From the NCBI RefSeq assembly GCF_014873755.1, contig NZ_JADBEG010000001.1, forward strand, positions 7,414,501-7,478,500: a stretch of DNA of 64,000 nt, written 5' to 3'. Under the pieces are notes generated by a model that did not search any database, had not been told where the DNA came from, and worked only from the letters and a program-made list of their open reading frames with translations. Source of the stretch: Amycolatopsis lexingtonensis. Lineage in GTDB: Bacteria > Actinomycetota > Actinomycetes > Mycobacteriales > Pseudonocardiaceae. A program made the translations under genes and the position numbers. This document shows, piece after piece, positions 25,393-33,760 of this stretch (within the stretch, counting starts at the first letter, position 1; each line of letters opens with the position of its first letter).

Positions 25393-26088
25393 CTACCGCT
25401 TTTCGAAGATCAAGTCGTGTGAGACGCGGCCTTCGACGTCCGCGCGCTGTTCGAACTTGGTCACCGGCCGCCACTCGGGCCGCGGCGCCCAGCCGTCGTA
25501 CCGGTTTTTCAACGCGGGCTCGGCGGAGCAGACCTCGAGCATCTGCTCGGCGTAGTTCTCCCAGTCGGTCGCCATGTGGAAGGTGCCGCCGGGCGCCAGC
25601 CGCGACGCCACGAGCGCGGCGAACGACGGCGACACGATCCGCCGCTTGTGGTGCTTCTTCTTCGGCCACGGGTCCGGGAAGAACAGCCGGACGCCGTGCA
25701 GCGTGTCCGGCTCGACGTGCTCGGTCAGCAGCACGACGGCGTCGCCGTGCAGCAGCCGCAGGTTCTCGACGCCCAGCTTCTCGGCGCGCAGCATCAGCTG
25801 GCCGAGGCCCGGGTCGTAGACCTCGGCCGCGACGTAGTTCAGCTCCGGCGCCGCGGCGGCCAGCTGCGACGTCGTCTCGCCCATGCCGGAGCCGATCTCC
25901 AGCATCACCGGCGCCTCACGGCCGAACCACTCGGTGAAGTCCAGCTTTCCGTCGGGCAGCTCACCGACCGTGCGGCCGATCTCCGGCCACAGTTCGTCCC
26001 ACGCTCGCTGCTGCCCGACGGTCATCCGGCCACCGCGCTTCACGTAACTGACGACGCTGCGCAGCCGGGGCTGGTCCTGGTTCTCCAC
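25393..26088 (-). CDS. trmB: tRNA (guanosine(46)-N7)-methyltransferase
   Basis: Methylates G46 in the variable loop of tRNAs with S-adenosylmethionine. It has 231 residues. The SAM-binding site is MLEIGSGMGETTSQLA (about residues 62-77), followed by VAAEVYDPGLGQ. The TrmB hallmark FPDPWPKKKHHKRR lies near residue 142, with HMATDWENYAEQM after it. The N-terminus contains SYVKRGGRMTVGQQRA, conserved in actinobacterial TrmB. It is nine bases from the upstream hypothetical gene on the same strand, so the two probably share a transcript. Confidence 0.96.
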   Translation of the reverse strand: MENQDQPRLRSVVSYVKRGGRMTVGQQRAWDELWPEIGRTVGELPDGKLDFTEWFGREAPVMLEIGSGMGETTSQLAAAAPELNYVAAEVYDPGLGQLMLRAEKLGVENLRLLHGDAVVLLTEHVEPDTLHGVRLFFPDPWPKKKHHKRRIVSPSFAALVASRLAPGGTFHMATDWENYAEQMLEVCSAEPALKNRYDGWAPRPEWRPVTKFEQRADVEGRVSHDLIFEKR

Positions 26089-26097
26089 CCAGCGAGG

Positions 26098-26673
26098 TTA
26101 ACGAACGGCTTCGAGCTCCCCGAGACGAGACCGCAGCCCCGCCAGTCCGGCGATCGCGAGCGGGGCCGGTGTCCGGCCGGTGTGCGCCGGCAGGACGTCG
26201 ATCCAGCCCGGGTGCCGGTCGGTGTTCATCACCGTCGTGGGAATCGCGTGTCCCGATTTCCCGCGTTCGGACGGCATGAACTCCCAGTAGCCGGATTCGC
26301 CGTCCGCCGCCCACGGGACGAATTCCCAGCCCGGGCGCCTGCCGAGGAGCTGGGCGATGCGGTCTTCGACGCGGAAACCCTGTTCCCGCGAATCCAGCTT
26401 CCCGTCCGCCATCGCGCGGAGCCACCACGGCGCCGGGATCGGCCCCGCCATCCCGGCGGAAGCGCGGAACAGGGCCAGGACGGTGTCTTCGGGCGCGCGG
26501 TGCACCCACGCCCGGCGGAGTTCGGCGGGCGACGTGGCCGTCATGGCGGCCTGCGGGAGCTCGATCGCCCGCGACCATTCGAGGTCCAGCATGGGTTCGA
26601 GCCGGGGAGCGTCGTCTTCGACGCGGGCTCGCGGAATCGTACTGCCCAATTCTTGACCGGTGTCCACCGTCAA
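26098..26673 (-). CDS. Hypothetical protein, TTG start with consensus Shine-Dalgarno
   Basis: A 191-residue protein that I do not recognise. It appears soluble, with Trp-rich stretches (PAPWWLRAMADGKLDS, GWEFVPWAADGESGYWEFM) and no signal peptide or membrane span. The start is set by an ideal ribosome site, GGAGGTGATC, six bases before a TTG at 26673; a GTG two codons further in is less well spaced. It lies directly upstream of trmB with a nine-base gap, so it may be co-transcribed. The 5' flank is AT-rich, consistent with a promoter. Confidence 0.75.
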   Translation of the reverse strand: MTVDTGQELGSTIPRARVEDDAPRLEPMLDLEWSRAIELPQAAMTATSPAELRRAWVHRAPEDTVLALFRASAGMAGPIPAPWWLRAMADGKLDSREQGFRVEDRIAQLLGRRPGWEFVPWAADGESGYWEFMPSERGKSGHAIPTTVMNTDRHPGWIDVLPAHTGRTPAPLAIAGLAGLRSRLGELEAVR

Positions 26674-26684
26674 GGATCACCTCC

Positions 26685-26827
26685 AGGGGAGCTCAGACGG
26701 GTCCGGCATGTTCTCTCTTACGAATATTGCCTGGTCATAGCAGTATGTCCGGTGGCTGTGAGAGAAGCCACAGCCGTTTCATCTTCTTTTAACAAAGGTT
26801 TTTGAGGTATTGAGACCACGGTCACGC
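26685..26827 (-). promoter_or_regulatory. AT-rich intergenic promoter region
   Basis: This gap is far less G/C-rich than its surroundings and separates two minus-strand genes. On the minus strand it has several -10-like hexamers (for example CAATAT and CATACT) and a 7-base hairpin, ggctgtg/cacagcc (26754-26775), which could end the ABC transcript arriving from the right. No single promoter can be fixed by eye. Confidence 0.4.
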
Positions 26828-27583
26828 TCAGGCATCACGCCGTGCCGTGACAAGGACACCGGCCACGAACAGGGCAACGGTGATCGCCGCGAAGTAACCG
26901 AGGTAGCCCCACGGGCCGAGCGGCGCGGACGGCAGCTGCAGCGGCCCGGCGGCGAACCCGCCCGCCCCGACGAACTCGTCGGCGGCGTGGAACGGCATCC
27001 ACTGGTAGATGTGCCGTCCGGCGCCCGGGATGAGGATCACCAGGCCCTCGAGCACCTGGGTCCACACCAGCACCACGGTCAGCCCGAAGGCGACGCTGCG
27101 CAGCAGGAGCGCGACGCCGACGCCGGCCACCGCGGTGAACAGGAACACCAGGCTCTGGCCGAGCACCGCGCGCCAGTCCGCGGCCGAGTGCAGCGCGAGG
27201 TCGGCGTCCGGCTGCACGAGCGACGCCAGCCCCCACGAGCCGAAGCCGACGACCAGCCCGAGCACCGCGCCGAGCGCGGCGAGGACCGCGAGCTTCGCCA
27301 GCAGCGCGGGCACCCGGCTCGGCACCGCCTGGAAGGTCAGCCGCATGGTGCCCCAGTTGAACTCCGACGCCGTCGCGAGGATCGCGAGGACGAGCAGCAC
27401 GGTCCGGCCGTTGCCGCTCGCGAGCTGGGTGTTGCCGACCGTCGCCGGGATCTCCGGCCCGGCCAGCGCGAAGAACAGCGCGGTGAAGCCGAGCGGCGCG
27501 ACGAACGCGATCGCCAGGCACCACCAGGGCGCCCGGGTGCTGAAGAGCTTGATGCGCTCGGCGCGGAGGAGGTTGGTGATCAT
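26828..27583 (-). CDS. ABC-2 type transporter permease (pair 1)
   Basis: A 251-residue membrane protein with six predicted spans, beginning ITNLLRAERIKLFSTRAPWW, the start pattern of actinobacterial ABC-2 permeases. It carries FNWGTMRLTFQAVPSR in the first cytoplasmic loop, where the coupling helix meets the ATPase. Its ATG overlaps the stop of the ATPase gene (ATGA), so the two are made together. It is clearly paralogous to the permease at 28595-29344. The substrate is unknown. Confidence 0.92.
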   Translation of the reverse strand: MITNLLRAERIKLFSTRAPWWCLAIAFVAPLGFTALFFALAGPEIPATVGNTQLASGNGRTVLLVLAILATASEFNWGTMRLTFQAVPSRVPALLAKLAVLAALGAVLGLVVGFGSWGLASLVQPDADLALHSAADWRAVLGQSLVFLFTAVAGVGVALLLRSVAFGLTVVLVWTQVLEGLVILIPGAGRHIYQWMPFHAADEFVGAGGFAAGPLQLPSAPLGPWGYLGYFAAITVALFVAGVLVTARRDA

Positions 27584-28494
27584 CGGGACGCCTCCGAAGC
27601 CGGGCCCGCGAACTCGACGGATTCGCGGGTGAGGTCGAGGTAGGCCTGCTCCAGCGAGCCGGTGATCGGGCTCAGCTCGTGCAGTGTCGCGCCCGCGTCG
27701 AAGGCGAGCTGCCCGATCCGGTCACTGTCCATTCCGGACACCACGAAGGCGCCGCCGGTTTCGGTGAACTCGGCCTGCCCGGTGAGCGCGGCCCGCAGCT
27801 CGTCGGCGTGCGGGGTGCGCACGCGCACGCCGTGTTCGCTCGTCCGCGCGACGAACTCGTCCATCGTGCCCTGGTAGATGAGCCGGCCGCGGCCGATCAC
27901 CACGAGGTCCTGCGCGGTCTGCGCCATCTCGGGCAGCAGGTGGCTGGACACGAACACGGTCCGGCCCTCGGCGGCCAGCGCGTGCAGCAGCTGCCGGATC
28001 CAGGCCATGCCCTCCGGGTCGAGGCCGTTTACCGGCTCGTCGAACATCAGCACACGCGGGTCGCCGAGCATCGCGGCGGCGATGCCGAGCCGCTGCTGCA
28101 TGCCGAGGGAGTACTGCAGGACGCGGGTCTTGCCGACGCTGGTCAGCCCGACCAGCGCGAGCACCTCTTCGACGCGCTTGTCGCCGATGCCGTTGGTGGC
28201 GGCCAGCCAGCGCAGGTGGTCGCGCCCGCTGCGGCCGGGGTGGCGCCAGGTGGCGTCCAGCATCGCGCCGACCGTCCGAAGTGGATCTTTCAGCTTGCGG
28301 TACGGGACGCCGTCGACGAGCACTGTGCCCGCGTCGGGGGTGTCGAGGCCGAGGACCAGCCGCATGGTCGTGGACTTGCCGGCGCCGTTCGGCCCGAGGA
28401 ACCCGGTGACCCGGCCGGACCGCGCGGTGAACGTCAGCTCGTCGACCGCGGTCGTCGTGCCGTACCGCTTGGTCAGCGCCTTCGCTTCGATCAT
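27580..28494 (-). CDS. ABC transporter ATP-binding protein (pair 1)
   Basis: A 304-residue ATPase of the CcmA/NatA/DrrA type. Walker A is FLGPNGAGKSTTMRLVLGL (about residues 33-51), the signature YSLGMQQRLGIAAAMLG, Walker B VLMFDEPVNGLD and the switch His in FVSSHLLPEM. The C-terminal 80 residues resemble the DUF4162-type tail of exporter ATPases. It pairs with the downstream permease by a four-base overlap. A 20-base hairpin separates it from pair 2 upstream. Confidence 0.95.
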   Translation of the reverse strand: MIEAKALTKRYGTTTAVDELTFTARSGRVTGFLGPNGAGKSTTMRLVLGLDTPDAGTVLVDGVPYRKLKDPLRTVGAMLDATWRHPGRSGRDHLRWLAATNGIGDKRVEEVLALVGLTSVGKTRVLQYSLGMQQRLGIAAAMLGDPRVLMFDEPVNGLDPEGMAWIRQLLHALAAEGRTVFVSSHLLPEMAQTAQDLVVIGRGRLIYQGTMDEFVARTSEHGVRVRTPHADELRAALTGQAEFTETGGAFVVSGMDSDRIGQLAFDAGATLHELSPITGSLEQAYLDLTRESVEFAGPASEASR

Positions 28495-28529
28495 GTGCTC
28501 CCCCGTCCCGTCACCGGGAGCCTACTGCG

Positions 28530-28580
28530 AAACACCGGATCCGGGTCGCCCCCCGACAGCGCGACCCGGATCCGGTGTTT
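28530..28580 (-). terminator. Strong hairpin between the two ABC-2 operons
   Basis: A 20-base perfect stem, starting aaacaccggatcc (28530-28549) with complement at 28561-28580 and an 11-base loop, lies just after the stop of the pair 2 permease gene at 28595. It should end that transcript before the pair 1 genes. Confidence 0.85.
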
Positions 28581-28594
28581 TCCCCTTGTACCCC

Positions 28595-29344
28595 CTAGGC
28601 GTCCCGCTTCTTCGCGACCCCGAGCGCGACGAGCAGGAACACGATCGCGATGCCGGCGAAGTACGCCAGCGCCCACCCCGCGCTCAGCGGCGAGTCCGAC
28701 GGCGCCGGGCCGTTGACCAGCTCCGAGCCGCGGAGGAACTTGTTGGCCACGTTGAACGGCAGCCACTCGTGGATGGTGTGCCCGATCTTCGGGATCAGCT
28801 GCACCAGCTCTTCCACGGCCAAGTAGTAGATGAGCAGCAGCGCGATGGCGCCCGCGCTGTGCCGGATCAGGATGCCGACGGCGACCGCGAGCACGGCGCT
28901 GAGCGCGAAGACCGGCCCGATGCCGGCGACGTTCAGCCAGTCCTGCGTCGTGTGCAGGCCGAGGTTGTCGTTGGGCCGCATCAGCACGCCGAGGCCCCAC
29001 GCCCCGAAGGCGGCGATCTCGCCGAGGACCAGCCCCAGCAGGCCGACGATGACGGCCTTGGCGATCAGCGCCGGCGAGCGGTGCGGCACCGCCTGGAACG
29101 TCGTGCGGATGGTGTTGAAGCGGTATTCGGTGGTCACGGCGAGGGCCGCGAGCACCATGACGACGGCGATGCCGAACTGGGAAGCGCCGAACTGGGTGGC
29201 GGAGACCGACAGCGAGTCGGCCGAGTCGGTCGCGCCGGCCAGGATGGCCGCGAAGCCGATGGACAGGGCCAGGGTGATGAGCGCGCACCACCACGGCGAG
29301 CGGGTGGAGAACAGCTTGATGCGTTCTACCGCGAGCAGGTTCAT
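28595..29344 (-). CDS. ABC-2 type transporter permease (pair 2)
   Basis: A 249-residue permease with six predicted spans. It begins MNLLAVERIKLFSTRSPWW, nearly the same as the pair 1 permease, and has the matching loop FNTIRTTFQAVPHRSPALIA. The ATG at 29344 was chosen from this homology, although the frame is open further upstream. It follows the ATPase gene with a 17-base gap containing a purine-rich ribosome site. The substrate is unknown. Confidence 0.92.
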   Translation of the reverse strand: MNLLAVERIKLFSTRSPWWCALITLALSIGFAAILAGATDSADSLSVSATQFGASQFGIAVVMVLAALAVTTEYRFNTIRTTFQAVPHRSPALIAKAVIVGLLGLVLGEIAAFGAWGLGVLMRPNDNLGLHTTQDWLNVAGIGPVFALSAVLAVAVGILIRHSAGAIALLLIYYLAVEELVQLIPKIGHTIHEWLPFNVANKFLRGSELVNGPAPSDSPLSAGWALAYFAGIAIVFLLVALGVAKKRDA

Positions 29345-29361
29345 GGTCTTGGTTTCCCCGT

Positions 29362-30300
29362 TTACTTGGCGGACTCGAGCACGTGCTGCGCCTCGGCGTC
29401 GAGGCCGGTGTGGTACTCGACGGAGTCGCCGGTGATCTGCATGAAGGCCTGCTCCAGCGAGCCGGTCTGCGGGCTCAGCTCGTGCAGGACGATCCGGTTG
29501 GCGGCGGCGATCTCGCCGATCTTGTCGCTGTCCATCCCGGACACCACGAGCGCGTTCGCTTCTTCGACGACCCCCGCGCTGGCGCGCTGCAGGGCGTCCC
29601 GGAGCTCGGCCAGCTGCGGCGAACGCACCTTCACCGTGTTTTCGGCGGCGCGAGCGACGAAGTCCTGGGTCGACGACTGCGAAATCAGCTGCCCCCGGCC
29701 GATCACCACGAGGTTGCTCGCGGTCAGCGCCATCTCCGAAAGCAGGTGGCTCGACACGAACACGGTGCGGCCTTCCTCGGCCAGCCGGTGCATGAACTTC
29801 CGGATCCAGAGGATGCCCTCGGGGTCCAGGCCGTTCACCGGCTCGTCGAACAGCAGCACCTCGGGGTCGCCGAGCAGGGCGGCCGCGATGCCGAGCCGCT
29901 GCGACATGCCGAGCGAGAACCCGCCGGCGCGCTTGTTCGCGACGCTGGTGAGGCCGACGGTGTCGAGCACCTCGTCGACGCGGGCGTTCGGGATGCGGTT
30001 GGACTTCGCCATCCACAGCAGGTGGGCGCGCGCCGAGCGGTTCGGGTGCACCCACTTCGCGTCGAGCAGCGCGCCGACGGTGCGCAGCGGCTCCTTGAGG
30101 TCGTGGTACTTCTTGCCCCCGATGGTGACCTGACCACCCGTGGGGTTGTCCAGGCCCAGGATCATGCGCATGGTGGTGGACTTGCCCGCCCCGTTCGGGC
30201 CGAGGAAGCCGGTGACCTGACCCGCGGCCACGGAGAACGACAGGTTGTTCACCGCCAGTGTCTTTCCGTACCGCTTGGTGAGGCCGGTTGCCTCGATCAT
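29362..30300 (-). CDS. ABC transporter ATP-binding protein (pair 2)
   Basis: A 312-residue ATPase paralogous to the pair 1 protein. Walker A is FLGPNGAGKSTTMRMILGL, the signature FSLGMSQRLGIAAALLG, Walker B VLLFDEPVNGLD and the switch His in FVSSHLLSEM. The C-terminal extension ends HVLESAK. The gene is divergent from a TetR gene whose operator lies about 170 bases away, so that regulator may repress this transporter as well as its own operon (inference). Confidence 0.95.
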   Translation of the reverse strand: MIEATGLTKRYGKTLAVNNLSFSVAAGQVTGFLGPNGAGKSTTMRMILGLDNPTGGQVTIGGKKYHDLKEPLRTVGALLDAKWVHPNRSARAHLLWMAKSNRIPNARVDEVLDTVGLTSVANKRAGGFSLGMSQRLGIAAALLGDPEVLLFDEPVNGLDPEGILWIRKFMHRLAEEGRTVFVSSHLLSEMALTASNLVVIGRGQLISQSSTQDFVARAAENTVKVRSPQLAELRDALQRASAGVVEEANALVVSGMDSDKIGEIAAANRIVLHELSPQTGSLEQAFMQITGDSVEYHTGLDAEAQHVLESAK

Positions 30301-30470
30301 GACTGCTCCTCTTCCGCCCCTCGCTTACGACGCGTTCATCGTCGCGGGTCGGGGGCGGTTCGCGCGTCACCCTGCAGGCCTAACCGCTCCCCCTACCTGA
30401 GTAGTACCTTGCTGGCTCTTCGGCCGATGCGCGATCCGTGATGACCCTGAGGTGACCCTGATTCGCGGTG

Positions 30471-30494
30471 ATTAATGAATTGTGGTTCAATAAC
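30471..30494 (+). promoter_or_regulatory. Putative TetR operator
   Basis: An imperfect palindrome, attaatgaa (30471-30479) / ttcaataac (30486-30494), 7 of 9 positions matching, lies directly in front of the GTG at 30498 of the tetR gene. The AT-rich right arm can double as a -10 region of a near-leaderless promoter. It sits in the gap between the divergent ABC pair 2 and tetR genes. Confidence 0.5.
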
Positions 30495-30497
30495 TGG

Positions 30498-31085
30498 GTG
30501 GCCCGGCCGAGGAGCATCACCGACGAGCGGCTGCTGGGTGCGGCGGAGACCGTGATCGGCCGCTGTGGCCCCGGTTTCACGCTGGCGCAGGTGGCCGCGG
30601 AGGCGGGTGTCTCGGTCGGCACGGTCGCGCAGCGGTTCGGCTCGAAGAGCGGCCTGCTGCAGGCGATGAGCCGGCGGGCCACGCGGCGGGCGGTCGAGCA
30701 GATGCGGGAGCACGCCGAGCGGGCGGCCGACCCGGTCGACGGCCTGCGCGCCGCGGCGGTGTCGGTCTACGCGGTGCTCGGCGACGCCGAAGAGGCGGCG
30801 AACCACCTGGGCCAGCTCGGCGTGGACATCGGCGACCCGGTGCTGCGGTCGCTGCTGGGCGAGCACTTCACGGCGGTCGAGGAAGAACTGCGGCGGCTCG
30901 TGCGGGCGGCGGCTCCCTCGCTGCCGCACGCGCCGAGCGTGCCGCGGGCCGCGCGCGCGGTGCTCGGCGTGATCAACGGGGTGTCGATCGACTGGTCGAT
31001 CCGGCCGCACGGGCGGCTGGCCGACCGGCTGGCGGAGGACGTCGACGCGGTGCTGACCGCGTGGCGGGGACGGGAGGACGCATGA
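30498..31085 (+). CDS. TetR family transcriptional regulator
   Basis: About 195 residues. The HTH is FTLAQVAAEAGVSVGTVAQRFGSKSGLLQAM; the rest is a helical ligand-binding domain ending DVDAVLTAWRG. The GTG at 30498 is chosen because an ATG ten codons upstream lies inside the operator-like palindrome. Its stop overlaps the start of the SDR gene (ATGA), so it is coupled to that enzyme and probably responds to the enzyme's substrate. Repression of the divergent ABC-2 transporter is also possible. Confidence 0.9.
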   Translation: MARPRSITDERLLGAAETVIGRCGPGFTLAQVAAEAGVSVGTVAQRFGSKSGLLQAMSRRATRRAVEQMREHAERAADPVDGLRAAAVSVYAVLGDAEEAANHLGQLGVDIGDPVLRSLLGEHFTAVEEELRRLVRAAAPSLPHAPSVPRAARAVLGVINGVSIDWSIRPHGRLADRLAEDVDAVLTAWRGREDA

Positions 31086-31993
31086 GTTTGCAGGGCAAGG
31101 TCGCGGTGGTCACCGGAGCGACCCGGGGTTGTGGCCGAGCGATCGCGGTGGAGCTGGGCCGCGCGGGCGCGACGGTGTACGTCACCGGCCGCACGACGCG
31201 CGAAACGACGTCACCGATGAAGCGCCCGGAGACGATCGAAGAGACGGGCGAACTGGTGGAAGCGGCGGGCGGTCGCGCGGTCGTCGTCCGCTGCGACTTC
31301 ACCTCGGTGTCCGATGTGGACGCTCTGAAAGCCCGCATCGAGTCCGAAGTGGACGGAATCGACATCCTGGTCGACGACGTCTGGGGCGGCGACATGTACT
31401 TCCACTTCGACGCGCCCTTCTGGGAGACGCCGCTGGAAGACGCGCTGACCCTGACGCACAACGCGCTGGACACGCACCTCATCGCGCTGCACAGGCTGCT
31501 GCCGCTGGTGGTCGCCCGCCGCGGCCTGGTTCTCGAGGTCACCGACGGCGACAACGACGACTACGTCGGCGCGGGCCTGCCGTATTACCTGGCCAAGTGC
31601 GGCATCCGCGCGCTCGGCCGGGCGCTGGGCGAGGAGCTGAAGAAGAACGACTGCGTCGGCCTCGCGGTGACCCCGGGCTTCCTGCGCTCGGAGTCGATGC
31701 TCGACCACTTCGAGGTCACCGAGGACAACTGGCGCGACGCGGTCGGCAAGCTCGCCCCGGTCGACTTCAAGATCTCCGAGACGCCGTACCTGCTGGCCCG
31801 CGGCGTCGCCGCCCTCGCGCAAGACCCCTCCGCGTCCCGCTTCGCCGGCCAAACCCTGGCCTCGTGGACGCTGATGAAGGAGTACGGCTACACGGACATC
31901 GACGGCGACCGCCCCGACTTCGGCCGCTGGATCACCGAAGTCCGCAACGCGGGCAAGGACCCAGCAACCACCCCACCGGACACCTTCCGCTAG
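31082..31993 (+). CDS. SDR family oxidoreductase
   Basis: A 303-residue reductase, longer than the usual 250. The cofactor motif is TGATRGCGRAIAVELG (residues 11-26; the TGxxxGxG pattern is kept with Cys in place of Ile), then RTTRE, which suggests NADP. A charged insert follows. The catalytic YxxxK is in LPYYLAKCGIRALG. Similar long SDRs coupled to TetR genes are common in actinobacteria. The substrate is unknown. The ATG at 31082 is fixed by overlap with tetR. Confidence 0.9.
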   Translation: MSLQGKVAVVTGATRGCGRAIAVELGRAGATVYVTGRTTRETTSPMKRPETIEETGELVEAAGGRAVVVRCDFTSVSDVDALKARIESEVDGIDILVDDVWGGDMYFHFDAPFWETPLEDALTLTHNALDTHLIALHRLLPLVVARRGLVLEVTDGDNDDYVGAGLPYYLAKCGIRALGRALGEELKKNDCVGLAVTPGFLRSESMLDHFEVTEDNWRDAVGKLAPVDFKISETPYLLARGVAALAQDPSASRFAGQTLASWTLMKEYGYTDIDGDRPDFGRWITEVRNAGKDPATTPPDTFR

Positions 31994-32002
31994 GCGACCC
32001 GC

Positions 32003-32064
32003 CACTTTCTCTGTGAAAGAGCCGCCTCTGGGGCTCTAAGACGGCACTTTCCCTAGGAAAGATG
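32003..32064. repeat. Palindromic repeat, copy 1 (cactttcc family)
   Basis: Downstream of the SDR gene: ctttctctgtgaaag, then agagcc/ggctct, then cactttccctaggaaagatgc. The last part is identical to the outer arm of copy 2 at 33034 over at least 21 bases. It can act as a terminator for the tetR-SDR operon. Confidence 0.7.
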
Positions 32065-32141
32065 CAGGGTTGTGGAGGGATTTCGGGGGATGTGGACAAA
32101 CGGGCCGTAGTTGATCTCCAACGGGACTGGTTGTCGGTCGT

Positions 32142-33086
32142 GTGACGCAGGTTTGGTGGGTGTTCCGACTTCGTAGCAGTGACCTGGTCGACTTCGCCGA
32201 GCCCTTCATCGGGAGCCACGCCGTGGCCGAAGAGGCGTTGACGTTGTGCGACTTGCGGTCTCCGTCGTTCACCCGCTTGTTTCGGAACGTCTACGTCGCC
32301 TCGACGACCGAAGTCACGCACGCGATGCGGTGTCGGGCCGCTGCTCTGCTCGCACCGAGCAGAGCTGTCCTGACCGGGTGCTCGGCAGCGGCCATCTGGG
32401 GTCTCGACCTGGTCGGTCCGCAGGACTTGGTCGAATTCGTCGTGCCCGAGAACCTGAAGTTCGACCGGCAGGCCGGACTGCACATCCGGCGGACCAGCCG
32501 GGTGATCGACAGCGAACCGTGGGGTGACAGCCAGCTCGCCACGCCTCTGCGGCTCGCATTGGACATCGCCACGAACACCAGGCTGCATCGTTCGCTTCCC
32601 CGGACCGTCGGCTACCTCGACGTCCTCCTCGGCAGCGGGCTCGTCGACCTGGCCGAGCTGCACCGCTATCTCGGCCCGCGCCGTGACAACGGAATGGTGC
32701 GGGCCAGGAAGGCGGTCGCGCTGGTCAATGCGCGCTCGGAGAGTGTGCCCGAGTCCGAGCTGCGGGTGTGGCTCACGGTCGCCGGGCTCAAGCCAGAGGT
32801 CCAGGTTGACGTCGTAGCGGCGTCAGGCAGCTTCCTCGGTCGCCTCGACCTGGCATTTCCGGTGCAGAAGCTGGCTGTCGAGTACGACGGCGAGTGGCAT
32901 CTCGACGGCATCCAGCCGCGCCTCGACGCGCAGCGCCGCGCCGCGATCGAGGCCGAGGGATGGCGCTTCGTGATCGTCACCAAGGCCGACTTGTACGGCG
33001 ATCCGAAGCGAGTGGTCGCGACCGTCCGATCGTCACTTTCCCTAGGAAAGATGCGCGCGGAGGGCCTCCGCGCGCATCTTTCCTAG
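32142..33086 (+). CDS. AbiEi-like/DUF559 domain protein (orphan)
   Basis: A 314-residue protein. The N-terminal third resembles the winged-helix region of AbiEi-type proteins (LFRNVYVAS and LTGCSAAAIWGLDL). The C-terminal third resembles a DUF559/very-short-patch-repair type nuclease fold (GRLDLAFPVQKLAVEYDGEW and EAEGWRFVIVTKADL, with acidic residues in the right places). Such proteins are widespread and uncharacterised in actinobacteria. No AbiEii toxin gene is next to it. The start is GTG 32142; a later in-frame GTG at 32160 is possible. The last 17 residues (SLSLGKMRAEGLRAHLS) are encoded by the palindrome at 33034-33094. Confidence 0.8.
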   Translation: MTQVWWVFRLRSSDLVDFAEPFIGSHAVAEEALTLCDLRSPSFTRLFRNVYVASTTEVTHAMRCRAAALLAPSRAVLTGCSAAAIWGLDLVGPQDLVEFVVPENLKFDRQAGLHIRRTSRVIDSEPWGDSQLATPLRLALDIATNTRLHRSLPRTVGYLDVLLGSGLVDLAELHRYLGPRRDNGMVRARKAVALVNARSESVPESELRVWLTVAGLKPEVQVDVVAASGSFLGRLDLAFPVQKLAVEYDGEWHLDGIQPRLDAQRRAAIEAEGWRFVIVTKADLYGDPKRVVATVRSSLSLGKMRAEGLRAHLS

Positions 33087-33094
33087 GGAAAGTG
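33034..33094. repeat. 61-base perfect palindrome, copy 2 (bidirectional terminator)
   Basis: Two 30-base arms (33034-33063 and 33065-33094) around a single central G, starting cactttccctaggaaagatg. It lies between convergent genes and overlaps the end of the AbiEi-like gene, whose stop is in the right arm. It is almost certainly a strong bidirectional terminator, and shares its outer arm with copy 1. Confidence 0.9.
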
Positions 33095-33103
33095 CAGCTT
33101 CCG

Positions 33104-33760
33104 TCAGGCGAGGCCGGGGCGGGCGAGGCCGGTTTCGTAGGCCAGTACCACGGCCTGCACCCGGTCTCGCAGCTCCAGCTTCGCCAGGATCCGCCCGACG
33201 TGCGTCTTCACCGTCGCTTCGGAAAGGAACAGCGCCTCCGCGATCTCCAGGTTCGACATGCCCTTGGCGATCAGCACGAGCACTTCGCGCTCGCGATCGG
33301 TCAGCACGTCCAGCTCCGCGGTGTCCCGCATCGGCGTGCCACCGGAGCCGACGAAGCGGTCCAGCAGCCGCCGGGTCACCGACGGCGACACCACCGCGTC
33401 GCCCGAAGCCACCGCCCGCAGCGCCGACACGAGGTGGCCGGGCTGGGTGTCCTTGAGCAGGAACCCGCTCGCCCCGCCCTGCAGCGCCGCGTAGACGTAC
33501 TCGTCGAGGTCGAACGTCGTCATCACGAGCACCCGCGCGGTGCCGGCCGCGACGATCCGCTTGGTCGCCTCGACGCCGTCGAGGACCGGCATCCGGACGT
33601 CCATCAGCACGACGTCGGGGCGCAGTTCCTCGGCCATCGCGATCGCCTGTGCGCCGTCGCCCGCCTCGCCGACGACGTCGATGTCGGCCTGCGCGCCGAG
33701 CACCATCCGGAAGCCGACGCGCATCAGTTCCTGGTCGTCGACGACCACCACACGGATCAC
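33104..33760 (-). CDS. NarL/LuxR family response regulator
   Basis: A 218-residue regulator. The receiver has VVVVDDQELMRVGF, phosphoacceptor Asp in VLMDVRMPV, Thr in VLVMTTFD and Lys in FLLKDTQ. The LuxR HTH is LTDREREVLVLIAKGMSN and SEATVKTHVGRILAKL. The GTG start at 33760 overlaps the kinase stop. Targets are not evident: its neighbours on both sides face away or end at terminators. Confidence 0.95.
   Translation of the reverse strand: MIRVVVVDDQELMRVGFRMVLGAQADIDVVGEAGDGAQAIAMAEELRPDVVLMDVRMPVLDGVEATKRIVAAGTARVLVMTTFDLDEYVYAALQGGASGFLLKDTQPGHLVSALRAVASGDAVVSPSVTRRLLDRFVGSGGTPMRDTAELDVLTDREREVLVLIAKGMSNLEIAEALFLSEATVKTHVGRILAKLELRDRVQAVVLAYETGLARPGLA

Noticed and set aside
32142..33086. 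AbiEi-AbiEii toxin-antitoxin pair
   Set aside because: No AbiEii-like gene is present on either side; the downstream gene is a response regulator on the other strand.
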